This document shows positions 34,194 through 42,110 of a stretch of DNA of 64,000 bases, piece by piece. The DNA is taken from contig JAVKEN010000022.1 of assembly GCA_040221415.1 (NCBI GenBank), positions 1 to 64,000 of the forward strand, read 5' to 3'. The stretch is from JAVKEN01 sp040221415 (GTDB lineage Bacteria; Pseudomonadota; Alphaproteobacteria; Rickettsiales; JABSSG01). The notes beneath the pieces were generated by a model that was given only the letters and a program-made list of their open reading frames with translations, was not told the DNA's origin and made no database searches. Positions within the stretch are counted from its first letter, which is position 1, and each line of letters opens with the position of its first letter. Made by a program: the position numbers and the translations under genes.

Positions 34194-36149
34194 CTATTGG
34201 GCTCCTAGAATCTCAACAATACCATCAGCTCCAACAATACCAGAAAGCATTTCTCCTTCAGAAGTAGCGTTTTCAGACGTCTGGCTAGACTGTTTATCAT
34301 GAATTGCTGCTAGTACCTTTTCCAATTCTTCTGGGCTGTCTTCAAACAAAGTATGCGCGCAATCTTCAAGATCAAAAACAAACTCTTTAGGCCAAAAATA
34401 TTGCTTCATCGTATCAAGCAAATCTTTGAAGGCTTTAGCAGGGTCAGTTACTAAGGAAGCGAAAACTTTTGTCGAACCTGTTGTTACTCCCATCATTGCT
34501 TTAGCTAAATACTGCATTGTTAAAACAGTTTCTGTGCCAGCTTCTTCGCCAAGATTTTTTGCAAATTTAAGAATCATATTTGCTAATGTTCCTAATGACT
34601 TAACCGCCTCGCCGGAAGCTTCTACAGGTTTATTATAAGCATGCTCCATAGCTTCTATAGCTTTCTCACCAGTGTTTTTAGCAGTCTCTACCACCGAACT
34701 AGCAGCTGACTCCCCGCCTTCAACAACATATGAGGTTGAATCAGCCACAAATTTAACTGATGATTCACCAACGTTATAAATTCCTCTTGCAGCTGAAGCG
34801 CCAACTTCAAGAGGAGCGGTAATTCCGTACCATGCAAGAGATCCCAGCTCATTAATTGTTTCTTGAGTGGCTTTTGCATACCCACCAGCAGTTTCAATTG
34901 GATGAAAAGTAAATTCAGTAATCTCACCTTGAATTGTTTCGATAATTTCTGGAGATTTCTCTGCTACAGTTCTTACAAAAGGAACAATTAACTGAGATAT
35001 CAAAGTATTAGAAATTGTAAACACAGCAGTATTTACAGTCCATGAAATCACTTGATTAGAATAACCGCCGGGCAATGCTTTTTTAATGGTACCAAAACTA
35101 GTAACTTTTTTCATATTACTACCTATAACTCTTTCAGTAGGCAAAGCTCCCTGAGTTGCAACCAATGTGCTAATTATATTATTAGATGTTGCTCTAGCTA
35201 AATGAGTTACGCTTTTCAAACCAAATGTAGCCACTGTCACAGCGCTTGTAGCTGCTTCAACAGTATACTGAGTAGCGGATGCAGCAAATTTTTTAGAAGC
35301 AGATGACTCAAAAGACCCTCTTAGATTCGACCAAGTTAGCGATTCAACAAAATGCTGCAACATAGGCTTTCTTGCGCTTTCATCGGCAAAGCCAGTGAAT
35401 TTCTCTTCAAGTAAGTTTACTGCTTCAAAATGCACACCTGAAGTAGCGCTGTTATCTACGGAATCTAATAATTTCGCTGCACAAGTAAACTCTTTAATAT
35501 TTTGAGATTGATTAGCTTGCTTGGAGAAAGATCTATAAATCTCTTCTCTGTTTTCTAAAATGTTAGCTTTTCTATCTTCAAGAGATTTTACAGCCTCGTC
35601 ATCTCCGAAGGATGCCAAAGAGGATATCTGAGCGTTAACTACTTTTAGCTCATAATGGCTATCATGTAGATAATGCTTATCTTGTTTTTCTCTGCCTGCT
35701 AACTGAATATTTCTTGCTCCCACTTCAGAAAAAGTGTTTACAAAATATATAAATCCTTGCCCCCCTAAGCTTTTCTCGTTTTCTACAGCCCATTCCCAAT
35801 AAGGGGTTTGCATGAAAGATATTTTAGAAGCCGTTTTAACAACCTGGCTTGCGGTCATATATGAATCATGGACATATCTTGTGTGACCTAAAGGAGTTTC
35901 TAAAACTTGCTGGACATAATTTCCTGCAGCTTTTGGGGCATCTCTATTTATTTCTTTAGTGCTTAATCCTTCACCAATTTTAAGATCAATTGATGATTCC
36001 CACGCGGCACCACTTAGGGAAGTAATAGATGACTCTTGGAAGCTTGGAGTGTATTTATATATATTGTGACCAATAACTCCAATATTGGATAATAATTTAT
36101 TAAGTCTTGGGGTGTTCTCGGAGAGTTTAGAAGGTTCAGAGTGCGACAT
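34194..36149 (-). CDS. Large protein of unknown function with amphipathic helices
   Basis: A 651-residue protein of unknown family. Two segments, about residues 290-330 and 360-400, are hydrophobic enough to touch or cross a membrane (VEAATSAVTVATFGLKSVTH and TVNTAVFTISNTLISQLIVP). Residues about 420-580 are long amphipathic helices with Ala/Gly/Glu periodicity (VVETAKNTGEKAIEAMEHAY, LGTLANMILKFAKNLGEEAG), recalling apolipoprotein-like or inclusion-surface helices. The C-terminus is acidic. No signal peptide; no clear ribosome-binding site before ATG 36149. It separates coq9 from rpsU, so it looks like an insertion into a conserved neighbourhood. A host-interaction role is only a guess. Confidence 0.7.
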   Translation of the reverse strand: MSHSEPSKLSENTPRLNKLLSNIGVIGHNIYKYTPSFQESSITSLSGAAWESSIDLKIGEGLSTKEINRDAPKAAGNYVQQVLETPLGHTRYVHDSYMTASQVVKTASKISFMQTPYWEWAVENEKSLGGQGFIYFVNTFSEVGARNIQLAGREKQDKHYLHDSHYELKVVNAQISSLASFGDDEAVKSLEDRKANILENREEIYRSFSKQANQSQNIKEFTCAAKLLDSVDNSATSGVHFEAVNLLEEKFTGFADESARKPMLQHFVESLTWSNLRGSFESSASKKFAASATQYTVEAATSAVTVATFGLKSVTHLARATSNNIISTLVATQGALPTERVIGSNMKKVTSFGTIKKALPGGYSNQVISWTVNTAVFTISNTLISQLIVPFVRTVAEKSPEIIETIQGEITEFTFHPIETAGGYAKATQETINELGSLAWYGITAPLEVGASAARGIYNVGESSVKFVADSTSYVVEGGESAASSVVETAKNTGEKAIEAMEHAYNKPVEASGEAVKSLGTLANMILKFAKNLGEEAGTETVLTMQYLAKAMMGVTTGSTKVFASLVTDPAKAFKDLLDTMKQYFWPKEFVFDLEDCAHTLFEDSPEELEKVLAAIHDKQSSQTSENATSEGEMLSGIVGADGIVEILGAQ

Positions 36150-36227
36150 ACAAATTCAATAAATTAAGGGTTATTTATATGCCCGCGGAATATACAGATA
36201 AAATACCTATATAACAACAATTTTTCT

Positions 36228-36255
36228 TTGAAAATCTTGATTTTTCGTGTATAAG
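36228..36255 (+). promoter_or_regulatory. Predicted rpsU promoter
   Basis: TTGAAA at 36228-36233, a 16-base spacer and TATAAG at 36250-36255 form a sigma-70-type promoter. The start point would be near 36262, giving a leader of about 50 bases. Confidence 0.5.
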
Positions 36256-36262
36256 TATCCTA

Positions 36263-36281
36263 CCCATTTTATGGGGTTTTT
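36263..36281 (+). promoter_or_regulatory. Terminator-like hairpin in the rpsU leader
   Basis: CCCAT (36263-36267), a three-base loop and ATGGG (36271-36275), followed by G and five T. It lies between the predicted promoter and the rpsU start and could act as an attenuator; the stem is only 5 bp, so it may be weak. Confidence 0.35.
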
Positions 36282-36312
36282 AACAATTTAATACCTGAAA
36301 GGGGTAATTACA

Positions 36313-36513
36313 TTGATTCAAGTTACAGTACATGCTGGAAATGTCGATCAAGCTCTTAGGGCTTTGAAAAAACGCATGCAAAGAGAGGGTGTATTTAGAT
36401 GCATCAAAAACAAGAAGCATTACGAGAAACCATCTCTTAAGAAAAAGCGTAAAGACGAAGAATCCGAGAGAAGAAGGCGTAAGCTTGATAGAAAAAGATT
36501 TATAGGCGATTAA
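36313..36513 (+). CDS. rpsU: 30S ribosomal protein S21
   Basis: A 66-residue basic protein with the S21 pattern: VTVHAGNVDQALRALKKRMQ, then REGVFRCIKNKKHYEKPS and an Arg/Lys-rich tail (KDEESERRRRKLDRKRFIG). S21 binds the 30S platform near the 3' end of 16S rRNA and helps mRNA selection during initiation. The only start in frame that keeps the conserved N-terminus is TTG 36313, preceded by AAAGGGGT at a good distance. It has its own promoter and a strong terminator, so it appears to be a single-gene unit. Confidence 0.95.
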   Translation: MIQVTVHAGNVDQALRALKKRMQREGVFRCIKNKKHYEKPSLKKKRKDEESERRRRKLDRKRFIGD

Positions 36514-36533
36514 TTTCACCTATTTATCAATCC

Positions 36534-36562
36534 AACCCACGGCTCCGGTCGTGGGTTTTTTT
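36534..36562 (+). terminator. Rho-independent terminator of rpsU
   Basis: CCCACG (36536-36541) pairs with CGTGGG (36550-36555) around an 8-base loop, followed by seven T. The AA before and TT after can extend the stem. It lies 21 bases after the rpsU stop. Confidence 0.9.
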
Positions 36563-36626
36563 ATTTACCCTAAAAATTTTTTCTGCTACACCTACTTTAT
36601 AAACTGAATTTATTTATGAGGGCGTC

Positions 36627-36935
36627 ATGAGCAAATGGACAAAATTTAGAGATCAAGTAAAAGAAGAAGCAAAAAAGTTTGGTGATAAAGTTAGCGAAGA
36701 GTCACTAAGAATTGCTACTCAACTTTCAGAAGCCGCTGAAGACGCTGAAGAATACATAAATAAAAAAGCTGAAGAAACAGAAAGATATATTGAAGAGCAC
36801 TCTCAGAAAGAATTCAATAGTAGATTAGACAAAGCTTTAAAGCATAAATGCGAAGATTTAAAAATAGACGCGGCTTGCCAGCTATTGGGAATTACTAATC
36901 CTGATAGCACTGAACCAGCACCAGAGGAGCTTTAA
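36627..36935 (+). CDS. Small charged helical protein
   Basis: A 102-residue, highly charged protein that should be almost wholly alpha-helical or coiled coil (residues 5-85: FRDQVKEEAKKFGDKVSEES and TQLSEAAEDAEEYINKKAEE), ending in an acidic Pro-containing tail. A good GAGGGCGTC site precedes ATG 36627. No family recognised; the pattern recalls LEA-like or apolipoprotein-like amphipathic helices. It follows the rpsU terminator and needs its own promoter. Confidence 0.7.
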   Translation: MSKWTKFRDQVKEEAKKFGDKVSEESLRIATQLSEAAEDAEEYINKKAEETERYIEEHSQKEFNSRLDKALKHKCEDLKIDAACQLLGITNPDSTEPAPEEL

Positions 36936-36936
36936 T

Positions 36937-36962
36937 CGTTAAGCAACTTTCTCATTGGTTTA
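36937..36962. repeat. 26-bp direct repeat, copy A (flanks the 36973-39162 gene)
   Basis: CGTTAAGCAACTTTCTCATT plus GGTTTA, found again at 39219-39244 with 2 mismatches in 26. The two copies lie in the same orientation on either side of one gene, as expected for an insertion or recombination scar. Confidence 0.8.
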
Positions 36963-36972
36963 GTTGTGGAAA

Positions 36973-39162
36973 TTATAGTCCGGTGCCTATTTCACCGCCT
37001 CTTTTTTTAGGAAGGGCAGCCCCACGCCTTACTCTCGTAGATTCATCTGGAGTTGCGCCTAACTTCCTTGCTAATGCTCCAGCACCCATTGCAGCTTCCG
37101 CAAGGTCGCTACTAAGCGACGGCCTTTCCTCTTTTCGTGTAGCTTCCAACCTATCAATTGCTCTACTTTTTATGCGCTCAGGTAACTCCCTGCCTGAAAC
37201 AAGAATCTTATGGATAAATTTTAATTCTCCATTTTTCATCGCTACTCTAACTGCATTTCCAAGACTGCGAGGGTCAATTTCTCTTGTTGAACTAATAAAC
37301 TCCTCAGCAGATTCAAGGTCTCCTTTCTCTACAGCAATAATCAATGCCTCACCTAATTGCCTTGAGTTTATAGCTCTCTCTGAGTTGAGTATTTCTTTGA
37401 CAAAACTCTTATTCTTTTTTCTTGCTGCAATATCGAGAGCGTATCCTAACGAGAGAGAGTGAATATCTCTAGTCGAAGCAAGGATCTCCCTAAACAACTC
37501 AACCTTATTCTCTTTAATCAGCATATAAAAAAAAGATTTGTCATCTATAGAAGGCGCAGATAAATCATAAGAGTTTAAACTGTCTCCATAAAGAAGCCCC
37601 TTATCATTTAATAAGAATCCTTCTCTAACAGGCATTCTAACGCGTCTTGTCGAAAGCTTTGTTTTTTCAAAGCGCATTTCTTCAACTGTATTACCTATAC
37701 CTAAAAACACATTTTCGAAACCTTCTTCTAGCAACCTATCTCTTAATTTTGAAAGCATAACTTCAAAGATCACACTTACCTCGGGACTTGCTTTCTCGAA
37801 ACTATCAATAACAATACTTTTACCGTCTTCGCTTATCCAAGCCCAACCTTGCCCCCTAACTCTTCCTCTTTTATCTTCAATTACATAAAAACCGCTATCA
37901 CGCTGAGTCATGCCATATTCCACAACTTCTTTTGAGGTTCCGTCAATTGACTGACAGCAATTTGTTAATTTACCCAAATAAAACCCCTTGGGATCATCTG
38001 GATCAAGCAGTCGCAGAGTATAATCGGAAGCAAACTCTCTAGATCTGCGATAATCTTCTTGTAAAGCAGCTTGGACTTTTGCTTGCAATGCTTCAGGAAA
38101 AGTTTGTATAAACCTTCTATCAACGCCCTCTCTTGCCTCATTAATAGAAATTGCCGCCTCTTCGCCACTAAAAGCTATATCAGGAAGATCTTTTCTTCCT
38201 TCTATTCTTTTTTTACGCTCGGGATTTATGATGACATCTAATGCGAGCAACATAGCCTCGTCTATCGTTCTACCATTAGATTCAGCTTCTCCAGTTGATT
38301 TTAAATCTAACTTGTAATGCTCTCTTGCATAATTCACTACTTTTGACCGCGGCCATTTCTCAGGAAGATCCTCATCTCTAAGCGATGCTAATTTTTCCAA
38401 AAATAAAGGACAATCTAACTCAAGCCCCTTTTGTAAAAGCTCATCTATGTTGTTTGGAAAATCATCCTCGAACTTTTCATTAAACTCTTCATAGCGATAG
38501 ATTAACTGATCAACTATACCTCTTCCCCTAGGGTCAGCTAGCAAACCCCTCCACCTAGGATCTTCTAAAACTTTGCCCGTATCTTTCCACTCAACAGATT
38601 CAGCAGCCTTAGATATTATGTCTTTTTCACTTGGGTAGGCGGCCTCATAGGATTTAATAAAACCTTCAAAGGATTTTAAATCATCTCCAAATACCGCTTT
38701 TAACTTTGGTATGCTTTCATCAATTTTAAAATATGCTTCTTCTCCACTTTTATCCAAAGCCATAGCAACATACATTACGTCTTCTACAGCAACATCTCTT
38801 GCTCTAAGGCTTTCAGCTACCCTGCCAGTTGCAGCATATTCTAACATAGCCCTTGGTGATCTTACTTCTTCTTCTTCGCCAATAGGCAAAGCAAGATAAA
38901 GTCTTTTATCTTTTATTTCTCTTAATTCACCAGGGTTAAGAGCTATAAAGTGATCTTTTAATAAGCCGATGAACTTTTTCATTTCTCTAGCAGCTAAATA
39001 ACTTAACAATTCTTCTTTTACAGATTCTTCTATTGGCAAATGTTGAACAGCTGCGGCTTTATTTGCTTCCTTCATGATCGCACCCATATTAATAATAGGC
39101 TTTCCTTTTGCTATTTCCAGAAGCTTGTAAATTGAGACTTTTGCTCCATCTTTTCTTGGCAT
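36973..39162 (-). CDS. Large repeat protein with Cys-pair catalytic-like domain and basic tail, putative effector
   Basis: A 729-residue protein with three parts. Residues 1-330 are helical and not recognised. Residues about 370-500 contain LGKLTNCCQSIDG, EYGMTQRDSGFYVIEDKRG and QGWAWISEDGKSIVIDSFEK, a compact alpha/beta domain that may be acetyltransferase-like, uncertain. Residues about 540-680 hold degenerate helical repeats of about 34 residues (LGYALDIAARKKNKSFVKEI, LGEALIIAVEKGDLESAEEF, LGNAVRVAMKNGELKFIHKI), the same type as in the two clan CD-like proteins at 40-44 kb. The tail is basic (RRGAALPKKRGGEIGTGL). It is flanked by 26-bp direct repeats and has a TTAA-N7-TTAA box upstream. 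Confidence 0.75.
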   Translation of the reverse strand: MPRKDGAKVSIYKLLEIAKGKPIINMGAIMKEANKAAAVQHLPIEESVKEELLSYLAAREMKKFIGLLKDHFIALNPGELREIKDKRLYLALPIGEEEEVRSPRAMLEYAATGRVAESLRARDVAVEDVMYVAMALDKSGEEAYFKIDESIPKLKAVFGDDLKSFEGFIKSYEAAYPSEKDIISKAAESVEWKDTGKVLEDPRWRGLLADPRGRGIVDQLIYRYEEFNEKFEDDFPNNIDELLQKGLELDCPLFLEKLASLRDEDLPEKWPRSKVVNYAREHYKLDLKSTGEAESNGRTIDEAMLLALDVIINPERKKRIEGRKDLPDIAFSGEEAAISINEAREGVDRRFIQTFPEALQAKVQAALQEDYRRSREFASDYTLRLLDPDDPKGFYLGKLTNCCQSIDGTSKEVVEYGMTQRDSGFYVIEDKRGRVRGQGWAWISEDGKSIVIDSFEKASPEVSVIFEVMLSKLRDRLLEEGFENVFLGIGNTVEEMRFEKTKLSTRRVRMPVREGFLLNDKGLLYGDSLNSYDLSAPSIDDKSFFYMLIKENKVELFREILASTRDIHSLSLGYALDIAARKKNKSFVKEILNSERAINSRQLGEALIIAVEKGDLESAEEFISSTREIDPRSLGNAVRVAMKNGELKFIHKILVSGRELPERIKSRAIDRLEATRKEERPSLSSDLAEAAMGAGALARKLGATPDESTRVRRGAALPKKRGGEIGTGL

Positions 39163-39209
39163 AACCCTAATCTATTCATCTTAAACTGTGAATTATACCC
39201 CGCAAAAGC

Positions 39210-39224
39210 TTAACAAAACGTTAA
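39210..39224 (-). promoter_or_regulatory. CtrA-like box upstream of the 39162 gene
   Basis: TTAACAAAACGTTAA, a TTAA-N7-TTAA arrangement, lies 48 bases upstream of the minus-strand ATG at 39162 and also upstream of trxB on the plus strand. It matches CtrA spacing but lacks CCAT. Confidence 0.4.
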
Positions 39225-39244
39225 ACAACTTTCTCATTGATTTA
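39219..39244. repeat. 26-bp direct repeat, copy B
   Basis: Second copy of the repeat at 36937-36962 (24 of 26 identical). It lies in the trxB promoter region, which suggests that trxB once followed the gene at 36627 directly. Confidence 0.8.
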
Positions 39245-39292
39245 ATCTGATATTTGATTAGAATCCTACGTCTAACTTAAGTTAACACAATC

Positions 39293-40243
39293 ATGGAAGA
39301 GAAGAAATTGCACCACACGAAGGTGCTTATTATTGGCTCTGGGCCAGCTGGATGCACTGCTGCGGTATATGCAGCAAGGGCTAATTTGAAGCCAACTTTA
39401 ATTAGTGGCGCGACTCCGGGTGGGCAGCTGACAATCACAACAGATGTCGAGAACTATCCTGGTTTTGCTGATCCTATTCAAGGTCCATGGTTGATGCAGC
39501 AAATGGAAGCTCAGGCTAAGAATGTCGGTACTGAGTTCATTCATGATCATATTAATAAAGTAGAGACTGCTAAACGCCCTTTTGTTTGCCATAGCGATTC
39601 TGGCACTACATATACTGCTGATACTTTAATCATTGCTACAGGTGCGCAAGCTAAGTGGCTTGGCTTAGAGACAGAAACAAAATTCCAGGGCTTTGGTGTT
39701 TCAGGATGCGCAACATGTGATGGTTTCTTCTATAAAAATAAGCCAGTACTTGTTGTTGGTGGCGGAAATACCGCTGTTGAAGAAGCTTTATATCTTACAA
39801 ATTTTGCAAGTAAAGTTACGTTAATTCACCGTCGTGATTCTTTGCGCGCTGAAAAGATATTGCAAGATCGTCTCATGAAACATGATAAAGTTGAAATTAT
39901 TTGGGACACAACTCTTGAAGAAGTGCTTGGCACAGAAGATCCGCTTGGTGTTACCGGAGTTCGAGTTAAAAATATCAAAGACAATAAAGAATCAGAAATC
40001 AAAGTGGACGGCGTATTTATCGCGATTGGCCACAAACCAACGACACAGCTTTTCAAAGGTCAGCTTGATATGGATGACGAAGGTTACGTGATCACTAAAC
40101 ATGACAGCACTAAAACGAATGTTAAAGGTGTTTTTGCATGTGGTGACGTTCAAGATAAAATTTATCGTCAGGCAGTAACAGCTGCAGGAACTGGTTGCAT
40201 GGCTGCACTTGAAGCCGAGCGTTTACTAGCCTCCGAGGAATAA
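39293..40243 (+). CDS. trxB: Thioredoxin reductase
   Basis: Passes electrons from NADPH to thioredoxin. The 316-residue flavoprotein has the FAD loop LIIGSGPAGCTAAVYAARA (residues about 12-30), TPGGQLTITTDVENYPGF, the redox pair GCATCDGFF (C-A-T-C), the NADPH loop VVGGGNTAVEEALYL, VFIAIGHKP and a C-terminal FACGDVQD..YRQAVTAAGTG segment. Length is normal. It is a housekeeping gene surrounded by putative effector genes. A copy of its last bases occurs at 42088, between the two paralogous genes downstream. Confidence 0.96.
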   Translation: MEEKKLHHTKVLIIGSGPAGCTAAVYAARANLKPTLISGATPGGQLTITTDVENYPGFADPIQGPWLMQQMEAQAKNVGTEFIHDHINKVETAKRPFVCHSDSGTTYTADTLIIATGAQAKWLGLETETKFQGFGVSGCATCDGFFYKNKPVLVVGGGNTAVEEALYLTNFASKVTLIHRRDSLRAEKILQDRLMKHDKVEIIWDTTLEEVLGTEDPLGVTGVRVKNIKDNKESEIKVDGVFIAIGHKPTTQLFKGQLDMDDEGYVITKHDSTKTNVKGVFACGDVQDKIYRQAVTAAGTGCMAALEAERLLASEE

Positions 40244-40248
40244 TCTTA
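40226..40248. repeat. Direct repeat at the trxB 3' end, copy 1
   Basis: CTAGCCTCCGAGGAATA, covering the last trxB codons, recurs at 42088-42104 with one mismatch. Each copy abuts the stop codon of one of the two clan CD-like paralogues. Confidence 0.75.
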
Positions 40249-41961
40249 GCCTCTTTCAGATTTGCCTTTTAGAGACCCCACTCGCTCTCGTCTTGCTTTT
40301 TCTTCAGCTACTGCTGAATCATAATGATGTTTGCTTTTTATATATTTTTTAGAAGGTCGCGACTTACAAGACGAAGCTAAATAATTTACCCAGCTTCTTC
40401 TTTTAGTAAGAGCCTTTTGTAATTCTTTATTTTCAATTAATGGCAAATGTTCATTTATAAATTCTTGCGATAAAGAGATATCTTTATTTTCTTCTAGCTT
40501 TTTTATGACATACTTCGTAACCTCTTTATGCTCGATGACAAACTCCTCTAAAAGCTTTTCTGCAAAGTCATAAGCACCAACTTCTTTTGCAGCTCTCAAC
40601 GAGTCATTTAAAAAATCAAAAGATATGTTTTGTTCAGATTCAAGAATGATATTGGCAAACTCAATTTCGTTATTTTTAATTGCACTAAGCATCACTGACT
40701 CTAGTTCAAATTCTGATAATTCTCTTCCAGAAAAGAAAATCTCCTTAGCTAGATCTATTTTCTTTGTTTTAACCGCCGAATTAAGCGCAGCTGTAAGCTC
40801 ATAAGTTGGCATATTTTGGCCCGAAGAAAGTATATCTCTAGCTAATTTAATATTATTATTATCAATTGCTATGCTTAAAATTTTTGCCAGCACTTTATTT
40901 GAAAACTTTCTGTTAGAACCCAATACATCTTCAATCAAATCAAATTCATTATGCTTAGCAAGCACGATTAGAGCTTCCCCTAAAAAGATTGGATGAATCT
41001 TACTTTTTGATTTATTCACGGAAAGATCTAAATTTAAAGCCAACTTAATCAGCTCAACTTTTTTAGCTTTAATCAACGACCTCAATATCCCAGAAATATC
41101 TGGCATAAATTTTTCATATACGCCCTTATCTGGATCAAATAATTCTTTTAGTTTGAAACCCATTTTAACAGAAAGCTTTTCCGCCTGCTCAAATCTTCTA
41201 CACAGTAAAAAGTTACTCAAAGCATTAAAAAATAAATATTCAAGGTCTTCAGATGTGAATTGAGCCCTCAAAGGCTTCCCAGGGTCTTTCCTAGCCCAAG
41301 AAGGAATATATTCACGCATACTTTCCAAAACTTTATTATAGCTTTCTTGGATAGATTGATTCAATGATTCAGATTCAAAGAAATCTATATCTTCAATATT
41401 TACAGATAATTTTTTTACAGACCTATCGCTTTGAACAAAAGCATATCTGGCCGAGCACCTCAAATCATGTGGTAGTCTCAATAGCATTTTATCACACACA
41501 GACAACTCTCCTTCAACTCTAGCCTCAAGATCTGTTCTCTTGTCATAATCACCTGTAGTTGCATGCATAACCTCATCCTCTCGCGCATAAGCAACCATTA
41601 CAGACCCAGGCGACAAAACGCCAGCATCCTGAACTGCGGCCCCGCTGTAACAAGACATTAAATATAGCTGTTTAGGATCTCCGGAATTAATTCTTTCAAT
41701 AGCAGCCAAAACCTTTTCTGTTGATGAAAACTCTTCAAATAAATTTATAGTCCTTCTTCCAGCCTTATTTTCACCATGAGCTGACACAATAATTTCAGTG
41801 TTACGGTCTACCCTGTCTCTTAAATCCAAAAGCTGATCCGTGCTTATAGCAGAGATGCCATCACCGATAACATGACAATTAGGGTCAGATCTGAATTTAG
41901 CCGCAAAATCATCTAGGCCACCTGGGCCCACCAAAACTAATTTTTTGATTTTTTCAGACAT
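40246..41961 (-). CDS. Clan CD cysteine peptidase-like protein with helical repeats (paralogue 1)
   Basis: About 571 residues. The N-terminal 170 residues look like a caspase-type fold: a first strand KKLVLVGPG, then EIIVSAHGENK with His62-Gly, and LYLMSCYSGAAVQDA with Cys104, spaced as the His/Cys dyad of clan CD peptidases (the Cys box resembles metacaspase D-x-C-H-S-G). Residues about 310-480 hold degenerate 33-35-residue helical repeats (LGEALIVLAKHNEFDLIEDV, LTAALNSAVKTKKIDLAKEI), probably divergent ankyrin-like. The tail is basic (GSLKGKSERG). I choose ATG 41961 to match the paralogue; the frame is open to TTG 41970. Substrate unknown; it could be a secreted protease or a self-processing effector. 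Confidence 0.75.
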   Translation of the reverse strand: MSEKIKKLVLVGPGGLDDFAAKFRSDPNCHVIGDGISAISTDQLLDLRDRVDRNTEIIVSAHGENKAGRRTINLFEEFSSTEKVLAAIERINSGDPKQLYLMSCYSGAAVQDAGVLSPGSVMVAYAREDEVMHATTGDYDKRTDLEARVEGELSVCDKMLLRLPHDLRCSARYAFVQSDRSVKKLSVNIEDIDFFESESLNQSIQESYNKVLESMREYIPSWARKDPGKPLRAQFTSEDLEYLFFNALSNFLLCRRFEQAEKLSVKMGFKLKELFDPDKGVYEKFMPDISGILRSLIKAKKVELIKLALNLDLSVNKSKSKIHPIFLGEALIVLAKHNEFDLIEDVLGSNRKFSNKVLAKILSIAIDNNNIKLARDILSSGQNMPTYELTAALNSAVKTKKIDLAKEIFFSGRELSEFELESVMLSAIKNNEIEFANIILESEQNISFDFLNDSLRAAKEVGAYDFAEKLLEEFVIEHKEVTKYVIKKLEENKDISLSQEFINEHLPLIENKELQKALTKRRSWVNYLASSCKSRPSKKYIKSKHHYDSAVAEEKARRERVGSLKGKSERG

Positions 41962-42012
41962 ATTATGCAAGCACCTGGGAGATATTCATCCTCAAGTATA
42001 CTAACCAAAAGC

Positions 42013-42027
42013 TTAATAAATGGTTAA
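42013..42027 (-). promoter_or_regulatory. CtrA-like box upstream of paralogue 1
   Basis: On the minus strand this reads TTAACCATTTATTAA, the CtrA consensus with the CCAT extension, identical over 15 bases to the box at 3975 upstream of the ankyrin gene. It lies 52 bases before ATG 41961. Confidence 0.55.
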
Positions 42028-42087
42028 AATTAACTTTTGGTGCGGACCCCGGGCCTCACTCCTCTTGAGTCTGTTGACATGCGTCCT

Positions 42088-42110
42088 CTAGCTTCCGAGG
42101 AATAGATCTA
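42088..42110. repeat. Direct repeat resembling the trxB 3' end, copy 2
   Basis: CTAGCTTCCGAGGAATA, one mismatch to 40226-40242, directly before the stop codon of the second paralogue. In frame it still reads LASEE-stop like the trxB end. Confidence 0.75.

Noticed and set aside
36973..39162. Clan CD dyad in the 729-residue repeat protein
   Set aside because: It shares the repeats with the two peptidase-like proteins but lacks the His-Gly and S-C-x-S-G boxes.
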